From assembly GCF_004005905.1 (NCBI RefSeq), contig NZ_SACO01000001.1:248001-312000 (forward strand): a DNA stretch of 64,000 bases, in the 5' to 3' direction. Made by a program: the position numbers and the translations under genes. Origin of the DNA: Novosphingobium umbonatum (GTDB taxonomy: Bacteria; Pseudomonadota; Alphaproteobacteria; Sphingomonadales; Sphingomonadaceae). Shown one piece after another: positions 44,487-52,374 of the stretch. Positions within the stretch are counted from its first letter, which is position 1, and every line of letters begins with the position of its first letter. The notes under the pieces were generated by a model. That model was not told where the DNA came from. It did not search any database and was given only the letters and a program-made list of their open reading frames with translations.

Positions 44487-45503
44487 ATGAGCAAAGACCT
44501 CGACAGCTTCATCACCGGCCTGCCCAAGGCGGAACTCCATCTGCATATTGAAGGCAGTCTGGAGCCGGAACTGATGTTCGCGCTGGCCCGCCGCAACAAG
44601 GTGGACATCCCCTTTGCCAGCGTCGAGGATGTGCGCGCGGCCTATCAATTCTCCAATCTACAGGACTTTCTGGATATCTATTACGCGGGCGCGCAAGTGC
44701 TGCGCGAGGCGGAAGATTTCCGCGATCTGGCCTCGGCCTATTTCGCCCGTGCGGCAGCCGACAATGTGCGCCACGCCGAAATCTTTTTCGATCCTCAAAC
44801 CCATACCGATCGCGGCATCCCGTTTGATGTGGTGATGGAAGGCTTGCTCTCCGGCATGGCCGAGGCGGAGCAGGCGGGCGTTACCTCCAAGCTGATCCTG
44901 TGCTTCCTGCGCCATCTGGATGAGGAGGCCGCGCTGGCCACGTTCAAACAGGCCGAAAAATGGCTGGACCGGATCGCGGGGGTTGGTCTGGATTCCTCCG
45001 AAATGGGCCACCCGCCCGCCAAATTCGCCCGCGTGTTCGCGGCTGCTGGCGAGGCGGGGTTGAAACGCGTGGCCCATGCGGGCGAGGAAGGCCCGCCTGC
45101 TTATGTGTGGGAAGCGCTCGACCTGCTCAAGGTTGACCGACTCGACCATGGCAATCGCGCCATGGAGGATGCCGCTTTGGTGCAAAGGCTGGCGGAAGAG
45201 CAGATGACACTGACGGTCTGCCCGCTGTCCAACCTCAAGCTATGCGTGGTGAAGGATCTGGCGCAGCACCCCATCGACGCCATGCTGGAGGCTGGCCTTG
45301 CCGCCACGATCAATTCGGATGACCCGGCCTATTTTGGCGGCTATGTGGCGGAAAACTATCGCGCCGTGGCCAAGGCGCGCGGGCTTTCGCGCGGCCAGAT
45401 CGCCCAATTGGCGCGCAACAGTTTTACCGGTTCCTTCCTGTCGGAGGCGGAAAAAGCAGCCCATATTTCCGCGCTTGACAGCTATGTAAAAGCCGCAGGA
45501 TAA
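44487..45503 (+). CDS. adenine deaminase (adenosine deaminase superfamily)
   Basis: The 338-residue enzyme has the adenosine-deaminase-type metal motif [27 protein letters not shown] and the C-terminal [11 protein letters not shown]. The DPAYFGGY version and the DRLDHG motif are typical of the adenine-deaminating branch (AAH1-like) rather than true adenosine deaminases. It would turn adenine into hypoxanthine, feeding xanthine dehydrogenase. It is the last gene of the purine operon, nine bases after guaD. Adenosine deaminase is the main alternative. Confidence 0.9.
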   Translation: MSKDLDSFITGLPKAELHLHIEGSLEPELMFALARRNKVDIPFASVEDVRAAYQFSNLQDFLDIYYAGAQVLREAEDFRDLASAYFARAAADNVRHAEIFFDPQTHTDRGIPFDVVMEGLLSGMAEAEQAGVTSKLILCFLRHLDEEAALATFKQAEKWLDRIAGVGLDSSEMGHPPAKFARVFAAAGEAGLKRVAHAGEEGPPAYVWEALDLLKVDRLDHGNRAMEDAALVQRLAEEQMTLTVCPLSNLKLCVVKDLAQHPIDAMLEAGLAATINSDDPAYFGGYVAENYRAVAKARGLSRGQIAQLARNSFTGSFLSEAEKAAHISALDSYVKAAG

Positions 45504-45593
45504 AGCTTTCCCCCTTTCGGGACAGATTTTTTTGCAAAAGGGGGGAGCCAAAACCTCCTTTTGCCTGTAAGGGCCGCCTCACGAAGGGCCAAG

Positions 45594-45726
45594 AGGGGCG
45601 CGCTGCACGCTGTGCAGCCTATACCACCGGGCGCCCCTCCACCGAGCGCCTCCCGTGAACGGGGGGCAGCGCTACCATAGCGTGCATTACCGCTCATCCC
45701 TTTTGAAACTGCCCTACCGGGGGCAG
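45594..45726 (+). promoter_or_regulatory. structured leader of the DEAD-box helicase gene
   Basis: Three RNA structures follow each other. AGGGGCGC (45594-45601) pairs with GCGCCCCT (45631-45638) and encloses a perfect GCTGCAC/GTGCAGC hairpin (45602-45618). AGCGC (45645-45649) pairs with GCGCT (45669-45673) as the base of a longer stem closed by a TGAA loop. CTGCCC (45709-45714) pairs with GGGCAG (45721-45726) and covers the start of the only visible ribosome site (AGGA at 45725-45728). This resembles autoregulated or cold-sensitive leaders of RNA helicase genes, but that role is inferred. Confidence 0.45.
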
Positions 45727-45741
45727 GAATTGTGAGTATTG

Positions 45742-47604
45742 ATGACGAATCCTACTGTTGAATCGCTCCCCACCCATTTGCCTGCCCCCATCGCCGCCGC
45801 GATTGCCGAACAGGGCTACACCTCGCTGACCGCTGTGCAATCCGCCGTGATTGCCGAAGAAGCACAAGGCCGTGACCTTGTAGTGTCGGCACAAACCGGC
45901 TCGGGCAAGACCGTTGGCTTTGGTCTGGCCATGGCGCCCGATCTGCTGGCTGGCGAAGAACGCCTTGCCCCTGCCGGCGCCCCGCTGGCTCTGGTTATCG
46001 CCCCCACGCGCGAACTGGCCCTGCAGGTCAGCCGCGAACTGGTCTGGCTCTATGCCAAGACCGGCGCACGCATCACCACCTGCGTGGGCGGCATGGACCC
46101 TGTGAAGGAGCGTCGCCAGCTCAATTATGGCGCGCATATCGTGGTGGGTACGCCCGGCCGTCTGCGCGACCATCTGGAACGCGGCGCGATCGACCTGTCG
46201 TCCTTGCGCGCCATCGTGCTGGACGAAGCCGACGAAATGCTCGACATGGGCTTCCGCGAGGATCTGGAAGAAATTCTGGAAGCCACGCCCGAAACCCGTC
46301 GCACTTTGCTGTTCTCGGCCACCATGCCCAAGCCGATTGTGGCGCTGGCCCGCCAGTATCAGCGCGATGCCTTGCGCATTTCGACCGTGGGCGAAAACCG
46401 TGGCCATGGCGATATTGCCTATCAGGCGATGACCGTGGCCCCCGCCGATATCGAACATGCGGTGATTAACCTTTTGCGCTTCCACGAAGCGGAAACCGCG
46501 ATCCTGTTCTGCGCCACGCGTGACAATGTGCGCCATCTGCATGCCACGCTGGTGGAACGCGGCTTTGCCGCTGTGGCCCTGTCGGGCGAGCATAGCCAGA
46601 ACGAGCGCAACAACGCCCTTCAGGCCCTGCGCGACCGCCGCGCCCGCGTTTGCGTGGCCACCGACGTGGCCGCCCGCGGTATCGACCTGCCCAGCCTGAC
46701 GCTGGTGGTGCATGTGGAAATTCCGCGTGACGCCGAAACGCTTCAGCACCGTTCGGGCCGCACCGGCCGTGCGGGCAAGAAGGGCACCGCCGTGCTGATC
46801 GTGCCCTTCCCGCGCCGTCGCCGCGTGGAAATGATGCTGCGCGGTGCGCGGATCGAGGCCGAATGGATGGGCGCGCCCACCCCCGAAGCCATCCGCGAAC
46901 AGGACCGCGAACGTCTGCTGGCTCGCCTGTTGGCGCCGGTCGAAGTGGAAGAAGAAGCCGTCGACGAAAGCGCCAGCAGCGATCTGGCGATTGCCCGCGA
47001 ATTGCTGGCCCAGCGCAGCCCCGAAGAACTGGCTCTGGCGCTGGTGCGTTCCTATCGCGCCGCCCTGCCCCAGCCCGAGGAACTGGTCTCCTCCGCCCCC
47101 GACACGATCGAGCGCGCCCATCACCGCCCCGGTTTCGACGATTGCCAGTGGTTCCGCATGGACATTGGCCGCCGCCAGAACGCCGATCCGCGCTGGGTGC
47201 TGCCTTTGCTGTGTCGCCGTGGCCATGTCACCCGTGGCGAAATCGGCGCGATCCGTATCGGCATGAACGAAACCTTCGTTCAGATCCCCTCGGGCGTTGC
47301 CGACAAGTTCGCCGCTTCTGTGATCCGCACCGCCAATCCCGATGCCGATGATGAAAGCGGTATTGCCATCACCCCCAGCGCCGATGGCCCCCGCGAGGCG
47401 GCCCGCGACAATGCGCGCGGTGACAATGCCCGCCCGCATCGCAAGGGGCCGGGCGGCACGCTGCATCGCCGCGAAGGCGGTCAGGGCGCGCCCCGTGACG
47501 GTGGCAAGCCCTTTGGCAAAGGCCCGCGTGAAGGCGGCCGCGAAGGTGGAAAGCCCTTCGGCAAGAAGCCCTTTGGCAAAGGCCCGCGCGGCCCGCGTGG
47601 CTAA
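45742..47604 (+). CDS. DEAD-box ATP-dependent RNA helicase (DeaD/CsdA-like)
   Basis: The 620-residue helicase has motif I SAQTGSGKT, Ia PTRELA, motif II VLDEADEML, motif III LFSATM, and a second RecA domain with RGIDLPSL and motif VI HRSGRTGRAGK. A DbpA-like RNA-binding domain (about 475-560) and a Gly/Lys/Arg/Pro-rich tail (repeated KPFGKKPFGKGPRG) follow. The length and tail match DeaD/CsdA-type helicases that unwind structured mRNA and rRNA. I start it at ATG 45742, immediately after an in-frame TTG. The upstream leader is strongly structured. It does not belong to the purine operon. Confidence 0.93.
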   Translation: MTNPTVESLPTHLPAPIAAAIAEQGYTSLTAVQSAVIAEEAQGRDLVVSAQTGSGKTVGFGLAMAPDLLAGEERLAPAGAPLALVIAPTRELALQVSRELVWLYAKTGARITTCVGGMDPVKERRQLNYGAHIVVGTPGRLRDHLERGAIDLSSLRAIVLDEADEMLDMGFREDLEEILEATPETRRTLLFSATMPKPIVALARQYQRDALRISTVGENRGHGDIAYQAMTVAPADIEHAVINLLRFHEAETAILFCATRDNVRHLHATLVERGFAAVALSGEHSQNERNNALQALRDRRARVCVATDVAARGIDLPSLTLVVHVEIPRDAETLQHRSGRTGRAGKKGTAVLIVPFPRRRRVEMMLRGARIEAEWMGAPTPEAIREQDRERLLARLLAPVEVEEEAVDESASSDLAIARELLAQRSPEELALALVRSYRAALPQPEELVSSAPDTIERAHHRPGFDDCQWFRMDIGRRQNADPRWVLPLLCRRGHVTRGEIGAIRIGMNETFVQIPSGVADKFAASVIRTANPDADDESGIAITPSADGPREAARDNARGDNARPHRKGPGGTLHRREGGQGAPRDGGKPFGKGPREGGREGGKPFGKKPFGKGPRGPRG

Positions 47605-47628
47605 GCCAAAGCTTTAGGCTGAAACATC

Positions 47629-47657
47629 AAGGGGTTGGCGTAAGCTGGCCCCTTTTT
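47629..47657 (+). terminator. terminator of the helicase gene
   Basis: AAGGGG (47629-47634) pairs with CCCCTT (47649-47654), with an inner GGC/GCT pairing, and continues into TTTTT (47653-47657). Confidence 0.8.
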
Positions 47658-47667
47658 GCTATGCGCT

Positions 47668-49662
47668 CTAAATCTGCTTGGGCGTGAATTGGGCAAAGGC
47701 CGCCTCTTCGGCCACGGGTCGGCCCAACAGATAGCCTTGCCCTTTGACACAGCCCATCTCCTGCAACACGCGCTGCTGCACCTCGTCCTCGATCCCTTCG
47801 GCCACCACCGTCAGATCCAGATTGCGCGCCAGTTCCAGAATGGTCCGCACGATGTTGCGGCTGCGCTCTTTATCCAGCGAGGCGATGAAACTGCGGTCGA
47901 TCTTCAAACTGTCAAACGGCAGGTTGTTGAGATAGCTGAGCGAGGAATAGCCGGTGCCGAAATCGTCAAGGATGGTTTTCACCCCCCATTCGCGCAATTG
48001 GCCCAGCACGCGCCCCGTCCGCTCGGCATCGATCACCGCCACGCCTTCGGTCACTTCCAAACGGATCGTTTCGGGCGGGACGGCAGTTTCCATCAAGACA
48101 TCGCGCACCATTTCGGCAAAATGGGGCTGGAGGAATTGTTGTGGAGCCACATTCACCGTCACAAAGGGCCGCATATTATGCGGATGGCTGGCGTAAAACC
48201 GCGCCATGGCCGAACAGGCCTCACGCAAAACCCAATCGCCGATAAAGACGATCAGCCCCGTTTCCTCCGCCGCCGGAATGAATTGCCCGGGATCGAGCAG
48301 CCCTCGCGTCGGGTGGTTCCAGCGGACCAAGGCCTCGAAACCCAATGTCTCGCCGCTGCCCAACAGGCGGATGGGTTGGTAATGCAGCACGAATTGTTCA
48401 TGGCGGATCGCGTCATGGATCTCGCGTTCCAGCGCCACGCGGTTGCGGAAACGCGCGCCCAATGCGGGGCTGAACACGACGGTGCCGCCGCGCCCATTAG
48501 CCTTGGCCTGATACATGGCCAGATCGGCATCGCGCAGGATCTGGTCAACTTCCGCATAATCCTCGCCGCTACAGGCGATGCCCACCGATGCGCCGACCGA
48601 GAAATGATCCCCCTCCACCACCAAAGGCGTGGCCAACACGCCATGCAAGGCCTGCGCCAGCCTTTGCGGCGTTTCTGGATCGCTCATGCCGTCCAGCAGC
48701 GCGACAAATTCATCGCCCCCCGTGCGCGCCAACATCACCCGCCAGCCCTGATGCTGGCTTGGCTGGGCCAGACGGGCATCCTCCAAAGCCTTGGCAAAGC
48801 GGCTTGTTACCTCCACCAGCACGCCATCACCGGCATGATGGCCATAGCGGTCATTGATCAGCTTGAACCCGTCCAGATCAATCACCAACAAGGCCAGTCC
48901 CTGCCGGTCATCAGGCAGGCGTTCAAAGGCGGCCTGACTGCGTTCCTTGAGCAAGACGCGGTTGGGAAGGCCGGTCAGGGCGTCATGCAGGGCATCGTGC
49001 AAAAGCGCGGCACGGGCACGGTCGCGCTCCACCACACGGCCCAATTGCACCGCGATCTGGCGCAGGGTGGACACCAATTCCTCATTGGCGGGCAAGGCTG
49101 TGCGCGAGAAGAACTCGATCACCGCCACCACATCACGCCCGACCATCACCGGTAAAGCGCAACCGGCCACGATGTGACATTCGCGCGCCACGGCACGGCG
49201 CAGGAAATTGTCGTCGATGCGGGTATCATCGATCCAGAGCGGCTGCGCGCTGGCCACCACCCGCCCGGGCAGGCCGACATGGGGGGCAAAGGTAATCCGG
49301 CGCGAGGCTTCGACAAAATCGGCCAGACGCTGTGGGCTGGCCGCATACCAGCAATCGCAGGCCCGCGCCTCGCCCGTGGCCGGATCGACCAACAGGGCAT
49401 TGCCAAAATCCCAGCCCATCTGGCAACACACTTCGCGCACCGCCACCGATAAAGCGATCCGCACATCCTTGGCGCTATTGGCCGCCTCGGTGATGCGCTG
49501 GATCAGGCTCAGCCTTTGCTGGCTATCGTAAAGCTCGCGCAGGCCTTTTTCCGCGATGGCTTCGGCGGCCTCACGCGCCTTGCGCTCGCGCAGCAGTTGC
49601 CGCTCCAGACGCGCGATTCGCGCCTGTGCTTCATCGGGCACATCGGGCGAAAAGGGCTTCAT
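47668..49662 (-). CDS. GAF-GGDEF-EAL cyclic-di-GMP protein
   Basis: The 664-residue cytoplasmic protein has a coiled N-terminal helix (about 10-55), a GAF domain (about 60-215), a GGDEF domain (about 225-395) and an EAL domain (about 405-655). Both catalytic motifs are intact: GGDEF at 315-319 and EAL at 443-445, plus DDFGTGYSSL and the KIDRSF segment of active phosphodiesterases. The inhibitory RxxD site upstream of GGDEF is absent. It overlaps the H-NOX stop by four bases. H-NOX proteins commonly control such enzymes, so nitric oxide or oxygen probably sets its cyclic-di-GMP output. Confidence 0.93.
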   Translation of the reverse strand: MKPFSPDVPDEAQARIARLERQLLRERKAREAAEAIAEKGLRELYDSQQRLSLIQRITEAANSAKDVRIALSVAVREVCCQMGWDFGNALLVDPATGEARACDCWYAASPQRLADFVEASRRITFAPHVGLPGRVVASAQPLWIDDTRIDDNFLRRAVARECHIVAGCALPVMVGRDVVAVIEFFSRTALPANEELVSTLRQIAVQLGRVVERDRARAALLHDALHDALTGLPNRVLLKERSQAAFERLPDDRQGLALLVIDLDGFKLINDRYGHHAGDGVLVEVTSRFAKALEDARLAQPSQHQGWRVMLARTGGDEFVALLDGMSDPETPQRLAQALHGVLATPLVVEGDHFSVGASVGIACSGEDYAEVDQILRDADLAMYQAKANGRGGTVVFSPALGARFRNRVALEREIHDAIRHEQFVLHYQPIRLLGSGETLGFEALVRWNHPTRGLLDPGQFIPAAEETGLIVFIGDWVLREACSAMARFYASHPHNMRPFVTVNVAPQQFLQPHFAEMVRDVLMETAVPPETIRLEVTEGVAVIDAERTGRVLGQLREWGVKTILDDFGTGYSSLSYLNNLPFDSLKIDRSFIASLDKERSRNIVRTILELARNLDLTVVAEGIEDEVQQRVLQEMGCVKGQGYLLGRPVAEEAAFAQFTPKQI

Positions 49663-50198
49663 GCCGCCCAGCGCACTCCCAGACGGCAGATCGGATTGCC
49701 ATCGGCCATACAGGCCAGATGGGTGACCTCCACGCTCTGCCCGTAATGGGCCGAGGCGCCCTCGATAAAGCCTTGCGCCAGATGGCAGAGCTTGCGCGGC
49801 GAGTGATAACCGACGATCAATTGCCCGTCGGGCTCATGGGTGAAATGGAAATGCGGGCAACCAGCGCCCGAATAAAGCTTGCGCACTTCGGGATGGATGA
49901 TGTCATTGACCGAAAGAACAAAGCTTTCGGCATTGGCATGCCCTTCGAAAAAACCGCCATATTTGGCCGCCAGCATCGGCATGGCCGCCTGCCCGAACCA
50001 GCGCAGGACCGCTTCGGGCGGCAGATTGAGGGCTGCCGAAGCCGCCCCCACCAGTGCGAACATTTCCTCGTCGGGATAGCTGCCCAGCGAGGTATAGGTG
50101 CCATCCACCCCCGCCGCGTCGATCAGATCCATCCACGCATCCGCGCCATGCGCATCGGTTACCGCCTGCTCCAGCAGGTTGAAAACCACACCTTTCAT
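49659..50198 (-). CDS. H-NOX haem nitric oxide/oxygen sensor
   Basis: The 179-residue H-NOX protein starts MKGVVFNLLE. It has the proximal haem His in NDIIHPEVRKL (H102) and the haem-propionate motif YHSPR (Y131, S133, R135), with C-terminal cysteines in HLACMADGNPICR. The start at 50198 is preferred because GGGAAGAG lies 7 bases upstream and MKGVVF is the conserved family beginning. The stop overlaps the GGDEF-EAL start (ATGA), so the two proteins are made together. There is no clear distal-pocket Tyr, which leans towards NO rather than O2 sensing, but I cannot be certain without an alignment. Confidence 0.93.
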   Translation of the reverse strand: MKGVVFNLLEQAVTDAHGADAWMDLIDAAGVDGTYTSLGSYPDEEMFALVGAASAALNLPPEAVLRWFGQAAMPMLAAKYGGFFEGHANAESFVLSVNDIIHPEVRKLYSGAGCPHFHFTHEPDGQLIVGYHSPRKLCHLAQGFIEGASAHYGQSVEVTHLACMADGNPICRLGVRWAA

Positions 50199-50280
50199 CG
50201 GATCGCTCTTCCCTGACTTGATCAATCGGGGAAAAGACTAGCGCAGCGCTCGCTCCGATGCGGTGAAGGAGCGGATAAGT

Positions 50281-50312
50281 AAAAAGCGGGAGGGACTTTG
50301 CGCACCTCCCGC
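50281..50312 (-). terminator. terminator of the GH3 gene
   Basis: GCGGGAGG (50286-50293) pairs with CCTCCCGC (50305-50312). The AAAAA at 50281-50285 is read as TTTTT after the stem on the minus strand. It lies 8 bases after the GH3 stop. Confidence 0.85.
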
Positions 50313-50319
50313 CCGATAT

Positions 50320-52290
50320 TTACTTCAGTACGATGCCAGCCCCGCGCTTGAACAGAGGCGCGGCGCTATCATCAGGCTGGGCGGGGTCCTGAGCCGCCAC
50401 CGCCTTCATGCTGGAGGGCAGTTCAAAGGGCAGATGCCCCTTGGCCTTGGCGCGGCCCAGCACCACATCGAACACCGCAGCATCGCTGGCGCCGAAATTG
50501 CCCAGAATGGCGCCTGCCTTGTCCACCACATTGGTCAGGATGGCGGGGCGGTCGAGGAAGATGGCGAACACCGCAGGCTTGCCTGCCGCCTTGGCCGCTT
50601 TCAGCGCATCATAGGCCGCATCGCCATCGCGGAAGTCCAGACGGCCTTCCTTTTGACGGCTGCCGAAGAAATGGTTGGGATGCAGCTTTTCGGACGGGCT
50701 TTCCGCGCGGATCAGCGCGAAATCGGCCTGCTCCACCTTGTCCACCACGGTCAGGCCCGCTGCCTGCGCCGCCTTGGGATCGGCGCCAAACAGCCAGACT
50801 TTCTTGGCCTTGGCCGCCAGCGGCAGCAGGCCCTTGTTGGTCAGCAACACTTGCGCTTCCCGCTGGGTCTGCGCAGCCAGCGCATGGTTGGCGGGGTTGG
50901 TGGTCACGGCATCAGCCTTGGCCGGATCGACATAGGGGTTGTCGAACAAGCCCTGCTGGAACTTGGCGATCATGATGCGGCGAACCGATTCATCCAGACG
51001 CGCCATGCTGATCGAACCATTGCGCACCGCGGTGAGCAAGGGCGCGACATCCTGCGTGCCGCCAAACTGGTCGATACCCGCGGCCATGCCAAGCGCATAA
51101 CGCTGCGGCACGGTCAGGTCCATCACGCCCCATGCGGTGGAAATATCCTGCGGGCGCTGGGGAGCATCAGCGGTCGGCGCGCTGCAACGGGTGTTGCAAT
51201 CCACCGTGATCGCCCAATCGGACAGGATGATACCCTGATAGCCCAGCTTTTTACGCAGCAGATCGTTGAGCAAGACCTTGGAATAGCCCGCGCCCACCGC
51301 TTCCACCGGCTTGCCATCCACGCTGGGGCCGGTGATGATCGGATAGGTGGGCATGATGCCGCCGCTCTTGGCCGCCAGCGCGCCCTTGAAAGCGGCAATA
51401 TGCATGTCGAGCTGCTTGGTGGTCAGCTTGGCAATACGGCCATAATAATTGTGGCTGTCAAACCCTTCGGGCAGCGCGCCATAGCCAACCCAGTGCTTGA
51501 CCACGGTCATCACGCCATCGCGAGTCAACCCGCTGTCGCTGCCCTGAAAGCCCGCGACATAGGCCCCGCCCAGATCGCTGGAGAGCAGGGGATCGGAACC
51601 GAAAGTGCCGGTGATGCGGCCCCAGCGCGGCTCGCTGGCCAGATCGACCTGAGGGCTCAGCGCTTCCTGAATGCCCACGGCGCGATATTCGGCCCGCGCC
51701 ACTTTGGCAAAGGCCGAGACGCGGGCCTTATCGCCCAGCGCGCCAAAACCCAGCAATTCGGGCCATTGCGTCACGCCATTGGCGCTTTCGCCCGCACCCA
51801 GCACATATTGGAAATGGTTGCGCGGGTCAGCGCTGATGGTGACGGGAATGCCCAGACGGCCCTGCTCGGCCATTTCCTGCACCGCATTGGACTGTTCGGC
51901 CATTTTCGCACCGGGCAGGGCAAGGCGGGTGATATAGGAGGAGATATGCTTCACCCACAGCATGGGCGCCAGCGCCAGACGGTCATAGCCATCGGCCGAC
52001 CGCCCCAAAGCCCCGCCCAGACCGGGCAAAGTGCCATGCAGCGTCTGGCCCGCCTTTTCCTCCAGCGTCATGCGGCGCACCAGATCATCGGCGCGGGCCT
52101 CGGGGGACAGGCGCCAGTCTTCATAGGGCGTCAGCTTGCCATCGCCATCGGCGTCGCGGAATTGCAGCCCGTCCACGGTGATCACCGATTTGGCACGGGC
52201 CTGCACCGGCACCTGTTCGGGGGCGGCATGGGCCTGCTGCGCCAACATCAGCGCCAAGGCAGAAAGCGCCAGCTTGGGGGTGGTTTTCAT
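50320..52290 (-). CDS. GH3-family beta-glucosidase, exported
   Basis: The 656-residue enzyme has a signal peptide (about 1-22, AHA/APE). An EF-hand-like calcium loop DADGDGKLTPYE follows (about 46-57), then a GH3 barrel with the nucleophile Asp in GIILSDWAIT. KHWVGYG, GTFGSDPLLSS and a C-terminal alpha/beta domain are further GH3 features. It would release glucose from short beta-glucosides in the periplasm. The second ATG of an ATGATG pair is favoured by the spacing to GAGGAG. It is behind the FucP-like permease gene but separated from it by a strong terminator. A LacI-type regulator lies beyond the permease. Confidence 0.9.
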   Translation of the reverse strand: MKTTPKLALSALALMLAQQAHAAPEQVPVQARAKSVITVDGLQFRDADGDGKLTPYEDWRLSPEARADDLVRRMTLEEKAGQTLHGTLPGLGGALGRSADGYDRLALAPMLWVKHISSYITRLALPGAKMAEQSNAVQEMAEQGRLGIPVTISADPRNHFQYVLGAGESANGVTQWPELLGFGALGDKARVSAFAKVARAEYRAVGIQEALSPQVDLASEPRWGRITGTFGSDPLLSSDLGGAYVAGFQGSDSGLTRDGVMTVVKHWVGYGALPEGFDSHNYYGRIAKLTTKQLDMHIAAFKGALAAKSGGIMPTYPIITGPSVDGKPVEAVGAGYSKVLLNDLLRKKLGYQGIILSDWAITVDCNTRCSAPTADAPQRPQDISTAWGVMDLTVPQRYALGMAAGIDQFGGTQDVAPLLTAVRNGSISMARLDESVRRIMIAKFQQGLFDNPYVDPAKADAVTTNPANHALAAQTQREAQVLLTNKGLLPLAAKAKKVWLFGADPKAAQAAGLTVVDKVEQADFALIRAESPSEKLHPNHFFGSRQKEGRLDFRDGDAAYDALKAAKAAGKPAVFAIFLDRPAILTNVVDKAGAILGNFGASDAAVFDVVLGRAKAKGHLPFELPSSMKAVAAQDPAQPDDSAAPLFKRGAGIVLK

Positions 52291-52320
52291 CATCCTCTCC
52301 TCAACAATCTTGTTTGATGC

Positions 52321-52358
52321 AAAAAGGGCCGGAAATGGCAGCTCCCCATTTCCGGCCC
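52321..52358 (-). terminator. strong terminator between the permease and GH3 genes
   Basis: GGGCCGGAAATGG (52326-52338) and CCATTTCCGGCCC (52346-52358) form a perfect 13-base stem around a seven-base loop. On the minus strand it is followed by TTTTT (52325-52321). It should stop most transcripts from the permease before GH3. Confidence 0.9.
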
Positions 52359-52374
52359 CTTGAATTGATGCGCC

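Noticed and set aside
45694..47466. A 590-codon minus-strand frame opposite the DEAD-box helicase
   Set aside because: All helicase motifs are on the plus strand; the antisense product is His/Gly/Gln-rich without a domain.
50263..52317. A 684-codon plus-strand frame opposite GH3
   Set aside because: The minus strand has signal peptide, calcium loop and GH3 nucleophile; the plus frame is a codon-bias shadow.
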